Below are positions 1 through 11,438 of a stretch of 64,000 nt of DNA, one piece after another. This DNA comes from Pyrenopolyporus hunteri (Eukaryota; Ascomycota; Sordariomycetes; Xylariales; Hypoxylaceae): the NCBI GenBank assembly GCA_902806595.1, contig CADCXC010000037.1, forward strand, positions 1,116,001 through 1,180,000, read 5' to 3'. A model generated the notes under the pieces. It saw only the letters and a list, made by a program, of their open reading frames with translations, made no database searches and had not been told where the DNA came from. Made by a program: the position numbers and the translations under genes. The stretch's first letter is position 1. Every line of letters starts with the position of its first letter.

Positions 1-2
1 GG

Positions 3-756
3 CGGGACACGCACCTGAACCTGAACAGCGACCTGCTGTACATCAACCACTCGTGCGAGCCGTCGCTCATCTTCGACACGGCCAACCTCCACATCGTCGC
101 GGGCCCCAGCGGCCTCCGCGCCGGCGAAGAACTGACCGTCCGTCACCTGAGGCGCCAGCACCGGTAAGCCCGCCGCCTCCGCCCCGCAAAAGCTTACCCT
201 CTTGCCGCAGTTCTTCTACCCGTCCACGGAGTGGCACATGGCCCAGCCCTTCGACTGCGCCTGCGGCAAGCCCTCCTGCCGCGGCCGCATCGCTGGCGCC
301 AAGGACATGACTAGAGCCCAGCTGGAAGGGGTATGGCTGAACGGCCACATCCGCGAGCTTCTCGAGGAGCGGGACCGCCGCGGCGCGGCCATCGGCAAGG
401 AAACTGGTCCTGAAAACGGCAGCAGTAGTACTGCTACGGCCGATCGCGATCCGTCGACGGGAGTGGTACCCCCGGAGGACGCCACTGCTCAAGCGCTGAG
501 AGATGCCTTGAAGCACGCCGAAAAGGTGGTTGAAGCCGCCAGGAGCGCTCTGCAGTCGTACCTCGGCTCAGCGGCGCTAGTAGGCCGCAATAGTGGAAAC
601 GGCCGCACGAGCGGGAACGACGTACGTGCTAGCGAAGTGGATCGCCTCGGTGGAGCTAGGACTACATTAGCGACCGGATTGACAAGACGTGGTGTCACAT
701 CACGGGAGCTGAGCGGCGAGATGGGCGGAGATACTATCGTGGTCTCGGGCTCTTAG
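3..756 (+). CDS. SET-domain protein, C-terminal part (5' partial)
   Basis: The window opens inside this gene. Exons are <3..137 and 211..756. The first exon carries the SET motif NHSCEPS (about codons 16-22 of the visible part), the signature by which SET lysine methyltransferases bind S-adenosylmethionine and substrate. The end of the first exon joins the second as GEELT|FFYPSTEW, the usual SET-domain end, followed by a Cys-rich post-SET-like stretch CACGKPSCRG. The joining intron has a weak donor GTCCGT; the better-looking GTAAGC at 164 breaks the frame. The tail after the Cys cluster is low-complexity (Ser/Thr/Gly/Arg) with a short Ala-rich helix, and looks poorly conserved. The substrate is unknown; it may methylate a non-histone protein. 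The N-terminal half lies outside the window. Confidence 0.8.
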
Positions 757-1101
757 GGAGCGAGCCGTGATTTTGGGGGGTCTTTTTTTTTTTCCGACGC
801 TTTCTCCGTCGAATTCAACATTCCCCGTATCCGAGTCAGCTCTCAACAGCCTGACTTTTAAAAGATATCGCTCATTCAGACTCGCGGTTACAACCAGAGC
901 GAGACGTTCTTCGTTGGTAACATTTGTTCATAATACACCTGCACCAACTAGCAGGACCATGCGAAATTCACCAAAGTCTAGCCTAACAGATACGCAACGC
1001 GCAAACTCCATGCATGCTATCGTGATCATTTGACCATGGCCGATAGAACTCAATTACATACCCATTGCCACCCGTACATATCATTAGTTTCTATTTTAAC
1101 A
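757..1101. other. Convergent intergenic spacer
   Basis: Spacer between the ends of two converging genes. It holds a G-run followed by a T11 tract at about 773-792, probably 3' UTR of the SET gene. No gene, RNA or repeat is seen. Confidence 0.6.
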
Positions 1102-2964
1102 TCAGTTCTTTTCTTTTTCATCGTCGCCCCACCGTAACCAGCTGCTTCCCTGTCCCTTCGGAGTGTCGCTCCCAACGCCTTCGGCATATCGGCTCTCTTC
1201 CTCCTCCCATTTCAGCCTCTCCATCCTGGAGCGCGCTAGGAACGCTCTAGCAAATCGCCAGGCTTCAGTGTCGGCAAGGTTCCAAGCCTCGATGGCGCTG
1301 CGCACGCGCTCGTCCTGACCAGCCTCGGCCTTCACTACTTCCCGTGCCCGGTCTAGAAGACTGGGCTCGCGCAAGAGCTCGTCGTCGGATGGGGCCGGCC
1401 CGTCCGCTGGGTTGTGTTTAGGCTTAGGCCGACGCTCCGACGTCTCCGATTTCTCGCCATCGGCCGGGTTCTCCGGGATGTCGAAACCAAACCACCAGTC
1501 CAAGCCGTCAGGTAGAGACTCCTTCTCGGCTGTTAGCCAGAGGGAGTGTGAAGGGGCGTATTCGCCAGCCACGGCATCTTTAAACTTAAGCACGCGCATC
1601 GAAGCCGGTACATCCGTGCCTAGAATGTCCTGGAATACGAGGTAGAGCCATTCATCGCGCTGTTTGATCTCACGCCTAATAAAGGCAAAATCCAGGGTAT
1701 TTCGAAGCGTATCCAAAGTACGCAAGGTGTACGGGTGCGGTACCGTTCCTATGGTATAGAGATCCGTAGCGTTCTGGTAGCGAGCCGGGGTTGTGACCTT
1801 CATAGGATGCGAAGGGTCGCAAGGTGAGCACTTTGGGCGGTTTGGCGGACACGAGGACGGCATCGGGCTATCACTACAGGTCGCAAGCTTAGTTGCCAGG
1901 TCCAGGCCAGGTTTTATCATGTGGGTCGTATGAGTCGGCATCGGCTTAAGCACAGAAATCCCGCCACTGAAAATATCCTGCCAGGTATTATGAAGATGAG
2001 AATTTATAAGGATGTTTAAACTCTTCATACCCTTGTCGCGATCGGCCGCTACTTCTTCCGCGATCTTTTGGTGGGTCTTCTCTATGATCTTCGTGTCGTA
2101 GAAGGCGAGCGAATCGTGAGACGGATCGACGCGGAAAGTTTCGGCGCTAACGGCGGTAATGAAGTCCTTGGTAGATTTATTCTTAGGATCCCGCAGCGCT
2201 TGAGTGATGGCGTCGGCAATTTGAACCTTCGGCCCCACGAATATAGCGTTGTCGATGCCCTCCCACCTTGTTAAGTCCGGATACTCCCCTCTTCGCAGAA
2301 ATGAGAGTAAGGGATCCTCGTAAGCTGCCATTGGGAACAAGAGATGATGCGTAAGTAGTCCCCCGCCCATATTCTCCCACGCAAGCCATCGCATCATATC
2401 TTTCTTAAAACTCGGCTCTACATCTAACCTTTGGAGCTCGTCATAAACAGGATTATTCATAGCTTCCGCGGCGCTCAATATTATTGGCTTGAACCCTTGC
2501 GCCCACCAAGCGCGCCTCCACGTCAGCAGCAGCGCGCTGTCGGCCTCCTTCGTAGCTTCGTCCCGCTGAACAGTGGTGTCATAATAGCAGTACACAGGAG
2601 GTCTTTCCTTTAAGGGTGGAAGGAGGGACCGATTCTCATCCAACGTAACCGAGGATGAAAAGGGGCTCCTCCAATTCCAATTCGAATACCACGAGCTTCC
2701 CCCGTAAGTCGAGTTTTTCTGCTCAGGAGGCTTGTGAGAAGCCGGCCTGAAGGGGTTCAGCACACTCGACGAGAATTTGTCCTTATAGTTCGGTAAAGAG
2801 AATTTGTGGTCAGCGATCGACTTCGACAGGCTTGGCCCGGTAGGCATCGAATTAGGCAGCGTGAAGAGGAGGGTGAACAGAGCGAATAGGCCGAGGAGGA
2901 CGAGGAGGGAGGAGATTCGCCGGGGCCCTATTCGTAACCCTAGGATCGCGCCATGCTGCGCCAT
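1102..2964 (-). CDS. Conserved fungal type II membrane protein, possible glycosyltransferase-like
   Basis: Single-exon protein of 620 aa. The open frame extends to 3036, but I chose the internal ATG at 2964 because it places a short basic N-terminus just before one hydrophobic segment (about residues 19-36, LLVLLGLFALFTLLFTLP), a classic signal anchor. The rest would face the Golgi/ER lumen. A Tyr-rich stretch (PVYCYYDTTVQ) and a segment of the form KKDMMRWLAWENMGGGLL resemble the DxxRxxxLxxxGG region of sugar-transferring enzymes of the Och1/capsule type, but I see no DXD metal site, so enzymatic function is only a guess. The C-terminus is charged and low-complexity. Faces the SET gene tail to tail. 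Confidence 0.7.
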   Translation of the reverse strand: MAQHGAILGLRIGPRRISSLLVLLGLFALFTLLFTLPNSMPTGPSLSKSIADHKFSLPNYKDKFSSSVLNPFRPASHKPPEQKNSTYGGSSWYSNWNWRSPFSSSVTLDENRSLLPPLKERPPVYCYYDTTVQRDEATKEADSALLLTWRRAWWAQGFKPIILSAAEAMNNPVYDELQRLDVEPSFKKDMMRWLAWENMGGGLLTHHLLFPMAAYEDPLLSFLRRGEYPDLTRWEGIDNAIFVGPKVQIADAITQALRDPKNKSTKDFITAVSAETFRVDPSHDSLAFYDTKIIEKTHQKIAEEVAADRDKGMKSLNILINSHLHNTWQDIFSGGISVLKPMPTHTTHMIKPGLDLATKLATCSDSPMPSSCPPNRPKCSPCDPSHPMKVTTPARYQNATDLYTIGTVPHPYTLRTLDTLRNTLDFAFIRREIKQRDEWLYLVFQDILGTDVPASMRVLKFKDAVAGEYAPSHSLWLTAEKESLPDGLDWWFGFDIPENPADGEKSETSERRPKPKHNPADGPAPSDDELLREPSLLDRAREVVKAEAGQDERVRSAIEAWNLADTEAWRFARAFLARSRMERLKWEEEESRYAEGVGSDTPKGQGSSWLRWGDDEKEKN

Positions 2965-4496
2965 ATTGATCTCGACACTATAATACGCAAGTCTACTAGC
3001 ATCCAAGTAGTAATGAGCGAACCAAAAGAAGGTCAAAGTGCGAAAGAATCGCGCGGGGACGGTATCGCGGTGACGGAATCGGGTACGGTGAGGCCACGCG
3101 TGTCACCATCTACCATCTAATAGGTACGTCGAACGAGGGAATGAAGGAAATTAGAAAATTCCACACGAAGTATTAGACTAGAGTTATACCATAGCTTCTT
3201 AATATTCTTAGGCAACAGTGAGCAATGTTGCCTTGCGTCCAGACGTCCCCTGAACCACAAAAGAAAACGAACTGCTGAGAGATTGAAGGTTGAAAAAAAG
3301 TCGAAACGGCTGAGGGCCCCTAGGCGGTACCTGACCCGAGGTACCTGCCTAGGTACATGGGCAGTTGGCTCCATCCCTATCTGACTTCAATGCAGCACTA
3401 GTGGGGGAACAGGCAGGAGCCAAGAGAGAAGTTCTTACGCGTGGCTTGGGGTTCGTGGCTAGTGTGCATAACTGACGGCACGATATCCAGGTACCTGCCA
3501 AGTACTCCTATGTACTACATGTACCTACCATACACGAACGACGCCCTAAACAACGTTTCCCCCCTATTAAGGGTTAAGATCCGTAGAAATGCCTACGATT
3601 TCGCATATCTTGAACGTAGAGATAATTTAACTATATTCAAAGAATCATGATAAATAAAGCTAACCCCGTAAGTCATTCTCTCATCTCATAGGTAGAGGTA
3701 CTCACTGAACTTCATACGAAAATTACCTAGGTAGGTTAGGGCCTATGTGAAATCCAATTTCGAAAAGGGGGAGCCATTCAATATATCTACCTAGACGGAT
3801 ACGGCATGGCAGCTCAAATGCTTCAATTTTCGAACAACTTAGAATTAGGCGACTCTTACCAATCTCTAGCCTTATTGACACATGTTTATCAATAACTACC
3901 ACATATATAAAACGTTGGTCGGAAGAAAGCAATAATGAATGCTAAATATATATATATATATATATAAACCTAGAGTTCACCGTGCTTAAGTATAGATTCC
4001 TACTCGACCCTCATAAGATAAACCTGGCCTGCAGATGCTCAATGTTAACTAAGATAGACACCGCTACCTACATCAGAATCGGCAGACAATAATTCCATAA
4101 TTTACCTAGGTGCTCCTCTATATTTCTATAGAAGTAGCGAGTGGGTCGAGTTGGTTGAGTAGTAGGAGCTTCGGGGGTTGAGCCTGTCTTATTCCTCTTG
4201 TTAGCTACGATGGAAGGGCCAACCAACCCAATGCGTCTATATGAGGGAAGAGATAATATAATTCGTCCGTGTCCGTTCTGAAATCCAATATTTCTCAATC
4301 TGCATAGGTTGCTGTGTTCAATCATCCCCGATTGTCTGGGTACCTAGCTAATCAATTCAACTTCCACAAATGAATTCAACCTAGGATTACCCAACTCGTG
4401 GGCGAGAATATAAATATCGTATTCCTATCCAACTAAGCGGAAGCCGCGCTCTATCACTTTACTCTTCACATCAGGCCATTCCCGAGACCTGGCAAC
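2965..4496. other. Intergenic spacer, head-to-head
   Basis: Upstream of the membrane protein (minus) and of the broken gene (plus). It is rich in CCTAGGTA/TACCTA motifs (3335-3360, 3490-3540, 3725-3735, 4335-4350) and has an (AT)n tract near 3946. No convincing ORF. Confidence 0.6.
3946..3966. repeat. (AT)n microsatellite
   Basis: Uninterrupted AT dinucleotide run of about 21 bp in an intergenic region. Confidence 0.9.
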
Positions 4497-6245
4497 ATGG
4501 CAAGCCATCCACATAACGGGGCGTTATCTGCCCTCGAAGAAATCGTCAAGGAGGAGGTAGCGTTAAAACTTGCCAAACCTGAGCCCCGACGAGATAGTAG
4601 ACGCGATATTGCAGAGCCAAAACTCCGAAGTCATTTACGAGAAGCTATTCAACTGACTAGGTCGAGACTCCGTAGTATGTATGATTGATGGAAGGGAGGA
4701 CGCACACGAGGTTGGCGCGGGTCTACTCAAAAATATCATTTCCGAATAGGCAATCAGAATCAGACGAATTTCACGAGATCCTTCCTAAAGTCAGCATAGA
4801 CTACGCCGAAAGAGACTTTCTATTGATGATGGAGAAAGCTTTCCTACTCATACGATACTTGAATCCGCCTTACCTCTGCCGCCGCGCCGAGTATCTTCTA
4901 GACATCTTAGGAAGAAAATCCGGCGTCTATATTCTGGGATTGACGACTCCAGAAGACGCAAATAGGCTATGGAGTTCGGTAATTCGTACGCCGCCCGAAT
5001 TGTCCGGATCGCCAACACCGCCCGGAGAGGTTAGGCGTATCGTTGAAGCTTCCGTGGCCGTTTGGTGTTTCGATCAATATGAAACTCGGACTAATAGTGC
5101 CATCCGTAACTAACGAGCCTCCATATGTACAATGATGCCGAACAGCGGAATCGGATTAGTCGCGGACGATACGTTTAATGAATGGGAGAGCTTGGGAATT
5201 CGGGGATTCACCGACCGACGTCGACGGGATAGCCTTATAGAACATGGTAGATGTCTTTCATCGCTAACGAAAGATTTTGGAGGCCAAGCATTCCTCATGC
5301 TGTTTCCATTATTCGAGTCCCATCTTACGAGCCAATCGTTCACCGATGAAACTTATACCTACGAGAAGTACAATATCCGTCACTACTGGCTAGTCGTAAG
5401 GAAGCTGCTAGAAGAAACCGGACTAGGGCAACTGTTTTGAGCTCTGTCAGAGACAGTGAGTGGCCTTTTACTATCTAAGCTCCGGGGGCGAGTAGTTTCG
5501 AAAATCGACCTCTATAAACGACTAGTCCCACTCTTCGAGGAATACTCCTTGAAAAGAATCACGGAGGATTCTCCAAGGCGAGGAATGGGAATCTTAAGGG
5601 ATTCTAAGGAGAAACGGTTCTTGCCTTTTGCGAACTGTATGGTCCTATACACCTACATGCAGATTTGGCTCTCTTGCCGGAGACGCTGCTAGGGCTCATG
5701 GACGGCCGCCTGGATAGCTCCGTCGTTTGGTATCTACCGCGCCAGAGGTTGCCTGAGGATTGGTCCATCCTGGACGAAAGCGAACTCTTACAAAATGCGG
5801 ATGAGAAGACGCTACTACATAATTTCACCGGCACATTGTCCCGCTGCAGGTGGGCGGCGTGTGGTCTCTTCTATGCTATATGAATCCTAGGTGCGTAGAG
5901 AGCAAGCATCCGATTACACTCATTGATCCAATGAAGAGAAACCTTGTGTACGGACGTGCGCTGGCTTTGATTTCTACTTGGATTCCAAGAAATGAGAGTT
6001 GGGTCCCCGAGGAGGTCAAGTCACGATCCGTTAAAAGGCTTATGACCCGGGTTGCCTCCGACAGAGATAGTGGGGTACATATTGTACTTCATGCGATATC
6101 TATGGCGAAGACACACAAGCCGGGGACTATACTACTGAGCAGGGAAGTGTACAAGGCCCTTAGAGTGAGATATTTTATCGCCATGCTGAATGACGTGCAA
6201 CAGGCGGTTGCTAAGGCATCTCGGAAACGAAGTAGGGCGAATTAG
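4497..6245 (+). pseudogene. Degenerate gene of unknown family
   Basis: I do not recognise the protein. From ATG 4497 a frame runs to a good donor GTATGT at 4675; splicing to 4757 continues cleanly into a second frame (4758 on). That frame stays coding-like for about 850 bp but is cut by TAA at 5111-5113 and TGA at 5438-5440. Near 5600-5620 the coding-like sense shifts by one frame (…AFCELYGPIHLHADLALL…, frame open to about 5880), then shifts again near 5850-5880 into a last frame ending at 6243-6245 with a basic tail. No clean set of introns removes all the breaks; weak candidates exist, for example GTAAGG 5396 to AG 5452. GC content is normal, so this is not the AT-drift typical of RIP. Either a decaying gene or a gene with several non-standard introns. 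Confidence 0.5.
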
Positions 6246-6702
6246 GGTTACGTGCTGGTGGACGGCGGAGCTCCTTGGTCTTGAAGCGGGCTCTTAATTC
6301 GGATATATCGGTTGCTGAATTTCGCTCGAGTTTCTGACGATATTATGCTGGTTTTATGAGCGCGGCAGCTTCCTGGATGGCTTCCTCTGTACTGGGCTGA
6401 GAATATAACGATATAGACGAACATTCGAAAATTGGTGGTGAATCCTATGGCATGCATTCAAGTGGGTATGGGAGTACTTGAGTACATAGATACTTATGTA
6501 CCTTATTTATAGCCGTACGTGTAGGCCCTGGTACCATGTGCTTAAAAGCTTATCTCATTAAAAGAAAAAAGATCACGTGTAGATTAACCAAGGCCACCCA
6601 CAATGCTGAAGCGAACTTTCTAAAATTTCAATTATTCGGCCCCTCCACCTTCACACAACCTGACATCTACAACTGCAACGCCAACATTACAAATCCGACA
6701 AA
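6246..6702. other. Upstream region of rps25
   Basis: Spacer between the broken gene and rps25. It has TAGGTA-like motifs near 6470-6510 and a pyrimidine-rich stretch with AACATTACAAATCC just before the start codon, presumably the leader of the ribosomal-protein gene. No separate gene seen. Confidence 0.5.
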
Positions 6703-7219
6703 ATGGCTCCTGCAGCATCCGGCGCGAAGAAGCAGAAGAAGAAGTGGTCGAAGTACGTATTTTGCGCAATTGATTGAGCTTCGAGCTGATTTTTGGCTAA
6801 CTTTAATTTCACAGGGGCAAAGGCAAGTCCTCCGAAGTTCCGCGACGCGCATCTCTCCAGGAGAGACGATGAGGCGTCCCGCTTGACGGTTCCTCAGGAT
6901 CAATTTCGCTAACGTTCGCGCAATATAGTCAAGGACAAGGCCCAGCACGCCGTCCTGCTCGACAAGACCACCTCGGAGAAGCTCTACAAAGATGTTCAGT
7001 CATACCGTCTCGTCACAGTCGCTACCCTCGTCGACAGACTAAAGATCAACGGCTCGCTGGCACGGAAATGCCTGAAGGATCTCGAGGAGAAGGGACAGAT
7101 CAAGCCCGTGGTAACCCACAGCAAGATGAAGATCTACAGTACGTTCAACAATTTTCCCAAGATAGTCGAGTTGGATGCTGATTATTGATTTAGCCCGAGC
7201 CGTCGGCGCCTCGGACTAA
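6703..7219 (+). CDS. rps25: 40S ribosomal protein S25 (eS25)
   Basis: Small-subunit ribosomal protein, 97 aa, of normal family length. Exons are 6703..6752, 6815..6822, 6929..7138 and 7194..7219. The product starts MAPAASGAKKQKKKWSKGK, continues VKDKAQHAVLLDK and the winged-helix core (SYRLVTVATLVDRLKINGSLAR), and ends KIYTRAVGASD. The second exon is only 8 nt (gggcaaag). The intron after it starts with GCAAGT, the standard GC donor form, and ends TATAG with a CTAAC branch point; only this join keeps the invariant WSKGKVKDKA sequence. Intron 1 is GTACGT..CACAG and intron 3 is GTACGT..TTTAG. Constitutive, high expression is expected from the family. Confidence 0.95.
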
Positions 7220-9151
7220 ACCCATCACTCTCACGATACCATGATGAAGATGACGTTCGGTCGACGGTCGACGACAGAGTTCGACGGACCAGATGGATCG
7301 CGGATGGGGATTTGACGGACTCGGGCATATGGTCCTCGGCGTAGCATTGGAACGGTTATGGTTCATTTCGCTTGCGGTTGCATTCAGATAGGGACTAAAT
7401 GAGAATCCCAAATCGATCTGCGTACATGTTCCCGCCTGACTTGCGTGATATCAAACTAAGTTGTGCTGGAAGGAAACGGTACGGACTGATCTCGCACGTA
7501 ATACGGCACCCTCGTCCACATTACGCTCGAGTTCATTAGGCGTCGAAACCACCGCTCAGATATTATTCTTCATAAATCTGGTCTAGTAAATTGTAAGGAT
7601 AGGGCTAGGTGAATCGTCACTAAAACCCCCCACCCCGGATTCCACCCACCAGGGAACTAGCTCGAATCTGCCTCTATCCGCCTATTAGAGCCATGGGAAG
7701 CCCATCGGATGGACTTTGGGGGTGTACGTAGATAGGTAGGTAAGTACCTGTTCAAGATTGTGCCTTATCTATTAATGGATATTGCTCCGGCCGCTTATGT
7801 AGGCATGTACTGTGCGTATGAGAAATGAAAAGTCATGGAAGCACGTTGGCACCTGGCAGTTCATGTAAGAGGGTGCTGGCTAGTTTCCTGTGGCTTGCCA
7901 TAGGACAAACTTCCATAGATATATTAAGCCCTAATAAGGTGTCCTGCAGAAAATAGTGGGAAACCTAAACGTCATATACCAATCAGGATGGGGACATTTC
8001 GCCGCCGAAGTGGACTGTACGTAATCGGGTATCTATAATGATGGCACGTAGATAAAGTCCCGATTCTCACCTAAGTGATGGCAAATTTGGCGAACGTCTA
8101 TACTGGCGTCCAGGTAACCCGAAGCGCTGCGTGGGTACTGTGTGCGTGCGTGCGTGTGTCTAAGTGTCGTGTGTGTGTCGAGTTGCAGCCGACCAGCCAA
8201 GGCACGACCGCCACTTAAGCCGAAAACTTGACTCGGGGGACGGGATGAAGATCGAAGAGACCCCTGGAAGCTGGACGCATGTGGATGGACATCCTGACTC
8301 TCTTTTTACCGACATTTAGAATTTAGCTAGCCAGAGATCTGGATGCGGTCTACATAATTTGCACTACTAAGAATACGAATTTTCCATAGGCAATCTGCCT
8401 AGATGGTGGCCGTAGACGGTAACCGACTATTATAAGAAGGGAACAATAAAAATAAAAGAAATAAAGGGATTTTATAGGACACATATCAGAATAACAAGTT
8501 CACAAAAAGGAAAAGAGAAGAGAGGTAAGCCGAAATTAGGTATCGTACATAAGGCAGGTAACAGATACATAACTGGTAGGTACCTAGGTTACAGGTAGGG
8601 TTAAATAGCTCACATCTGATCTCTGGGTGAGACCTATTGTCCAGGTGACGGGGGACACCCTTTGGCCTGAATGAGCGTCCCGAAATCGTCCGGCAGAAAA
8701 AATTTAGCAGTTGGCCAGTTTTCGACTACCTCTGGCAGGCGCCTAACTGCCAAAGTGCGGATTACTCTAGTGGTTTAGCGGTATCCTTCAGCGTATTCTT
8801 AGGGCGCTAGGTAGATAGATCCACAGTTTCACGTGATATTCATTGGTCTCGGGACAACCGCCAGTTTGGAAGGCGAGGGAAGGAAGGTACCTACGCAGTT
8901 TTTTAGCGGCGGGTCCGGGAAGAGTCGCTAGAAAAAGCTGCTCCCTTTGGCAGTTACCCGCATCAATTTTTTTTTTTCCCTCCCCAAATTATTTTCTGCA
9001 GCCCCAGTCGCAGTAGAAATATTTCGCTCGGCTACCTGCACAACCATCTATTTCCCAACTCCTCTCCCATCTTTTTGTTCCTCGTTCACTTCGTATCTCC
9101 ACTCACTCCTTCTCCCTTCAAAGATCACGTAGTCTTTGAACAGTCGGCAAG
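7220..9151. other. Intergenic spacer upstream of aac
   Basis: About 1.9 kb without a supported gene. It holds a GT/GC-rich simple repeat near 8139-8180, TACCTA/TAGGTA motifs (7725-7750, 8575-8600) and, just before aac, a long C/T-rich tract (about 8965-9120), typical of the promoter/leader of a strongly expressed fungal gene. Confidence 0.6.
8139..8180. repeat. GT/GCGT simple repeat
   Basis: Degenerate (TG)n and (TGCG)n tract, tgtgcgtgcgtgcgtgtgtc followed by a second GTGTGTGTG run. Intergenic. Confidence 0.8.
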
Positions 9152-10713
9152 ATGTCTTCTGAGCAGCAGAAGGTCTTGGGCATGCCGGTAAGTCGCAAGT
9201 CCTCCATCACCGAAATCCCTCGCAATAGCGTCGGCCTCCCATCCGCCATCGCCTAGCCGCCGGTAATCCCAGCGCATACTATCAACCGCTTCAATTGGTT
9301 TCTACCGGTCAATTGAGAAGGCTTTCTTGAGCAGTCCTGAGATAAACGTCTCTTGCCGGGATGGTTATCTGGCATGGTGGAGTGGGGGGATATTCGCACA
9401 ACTTCCACATATTTCCTCATGATGATCTACGATAACGATGATGAACCATTACTAACGGATGCCATAGCCCTTCATGGCGGACTTCTTGAGTATGTTGCCC
9501 TGCTTTTGCAATTGAATCCCACCAGCGATTCTCTTTATATTGCCGATTTCCGAGTCCCGATATGACGATAATATTATTTACACCGCATGATATTCGTTAC
9601 TGACCTGCCTTCTAGTGGGTGGTGTCTCTGCCGCCGTCTCGAAGACCGCCGCCGCTCCCATTGAGCGTGTCAAGCTTCTTATCCAGAACCAGGTACGTGG
9701 AATTATACATCATATCCTACAAAATTCCCCAATTGGAGCCATCTATCTAGAGCCCCACAACATGTATATCTGGCTTCATATATCAGTCGAGCGATTCGGA
9801 CCTGGGAAGATTTCTCCAAAGAGGCAATACTAACAGTCTAAAAAACAGGATGAAATGCTTAAGACCGGTCGTCTTGACCGCAAGTACAACGGCATTGGCG
9901 ACTGCTTCAAACGAACCATCGCCGACGAGGGTGTCATGTCCCTATGGCGTGGCAACACTGCCAACGTCATCCGATACTTCCCTACCCAGGCCCTGAACTT
10001 CGCTTTCCGTGACAAGTTCAAGAAGATGTTCGGCTTCAAGAAGGAGCGCGATGGATACGCCTGGTGGATGGCTGGTAACCTGGCCTCCGGTGGTGTAAGT
10101 TTCGTCTAATTATTCCCTGTCTACTCTCTTATATTAACATGTGATCTAGGCTGCTGGTGCCACCTCCCTCCTCTTCGTCTACTCTCTCGACTACGCCCGT
10201 ACTCGTCTCGCCAACGATGCGAAGAACGCCAAGAGCGGCGGTGAGCGCCAATTCAACGGTCTCATCGACGTCTACCGCAAGACCCTTGCCAGCGACGGTA
10301 TTGCCGGTCTCTACCGTGGCTTCATGCCCTCCGTCGCCGGTATCGTCGTCTACCGTGGTCTGTACTTCGGTATGTACGACTCGATCAAGCCTATCGTCCT
10401 GGTCGGCCCCTTGGCCAACAACTTCCTGGCCTCCTTCCTCCTCGGTTGGTGCGTCACCACCGGTGCCGGTATCGCCTCTTACCCTCTGGACACTATCCGA
10501 CGTCGTATGATGATGACCTCCGGTGAGGCCGTCAAGTACAAGGGTACTCTGGATGCTGCCCGCCAGATCGTCGCCAAGGAAGGTGTCAAGTCTCTATTCA
10601 AGGGTGCCGGTGCCAACATTCTCCGTGGTGTCGCTGGCGCTGGTGTGCTGTCGATCTACGATCAGCTCCAGATCCTCCTCTTCGGCAAGGCCTTCAAGGG
10701 CGGTTCCGGTTAA
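9152..10713 (+). CDS. aac: Mitochondrial ADP/ATP carrier (adenine nucleotide translocase)
   Basis: Exchanges cytosolic ADP for matrix ATP across the inner mitochondrial membrane. Five exons: 9152..9187, 9468..9489, 9616..9692, 9849..10094, 10150..10713; 314 aa, normal for the family. The start [39 protein letters not shown] shows the first mitochondrial-carrier signature (PxExxK) split over three short exons; exon 2 is just 22 nt. The third repeat carries the diagnostic nucleotide-binding hexapeptide RRRMMM (about 10499-10516), found in ADP/ATP carriers and not in other carriers. Splice sites are GTAAGT, GTATGT, GTACGT and GTAAGT donors with TAG/CAG acceptors. Start context is GGCAAGATG. The first three introns are long (about 280, 126 and 156 nt) and crowd the 5' end, as is common in this gene. 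Confidence 0.97.
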
Positions 10714-11438
10714 ATTCCCTCATACCTCGATAGACAGGGGAGGCGTGGCGGTGTAATTCAGTGAACAGGAGACGGGGCCGTTGATAGATGGAACGTTATG
10801 GTCGTTCAGGTGGAAAAAGTTGTTACAGGGCATCACTCATCGCCGTGGCGTTCTGGAACAGCTTGATTTGCGGTTTTCACTAGCAGACAGGGCATCATGT
10901 CTCGCACGTCGTGTTAGCTGAGTTGCCCGCTGTAATTTAGATCCTAGGCAAATTCCTTTTGACTGTATTCTTTCTCCTTTGCGTCCTACATCTCCCCCAT
11001 TTCCCGACGGATCAATCGGTCTGGCCCCTTCGGTTGCATACGACTCATAGACTACTGAATGCAGGTGATTTTCATGAGTAATATTCGTTTTTTGTATCAC
11101 GTGAATTCCCTATCCTAATCGTTTTCGCGGACATAAACTCATCAAATCGTAGAATCTAGTATCGCGTCTGGATTACATTTTATTTAGCGGTACAGAGGAT
11201 CGAATAGTTTGGAATGACGTTGTAATTTGGATCTGGCGGGCAGGTGGCAAGCAGCTGTAGCAAAGCGCGTCGAACCGCAGCACCTAAATAAATCCACAGC
11301 GTGCGGCTCACTTCTGCACCTTTCATGCATCAAACATCTTTGAAAGCAGCATACGATCGGCTGATGATCTAGCTGTTCGAGACAGATTTACTTTGGGTTG
11401 ACCTACCTTCTACAATCACGGAACAGCGGAATTAGACA
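10714..11438. other. Intergenic spacer
   Basis: 3' region of aac and promoter of the CENP-X gene. No gene or strong repeat seen. Confidence 0.5.

Noticed and set aside
2965..3036. N-terminal extension of the type II membrane protein
   Set aside because: An internal ATG gives a typical short cytosolic tail before the signal anchor.
5106..5145. Intron GTAACT..AACAG removing the TAA at 5111
   Set aside because: Only 40 nt and it moves the frame into another stop.
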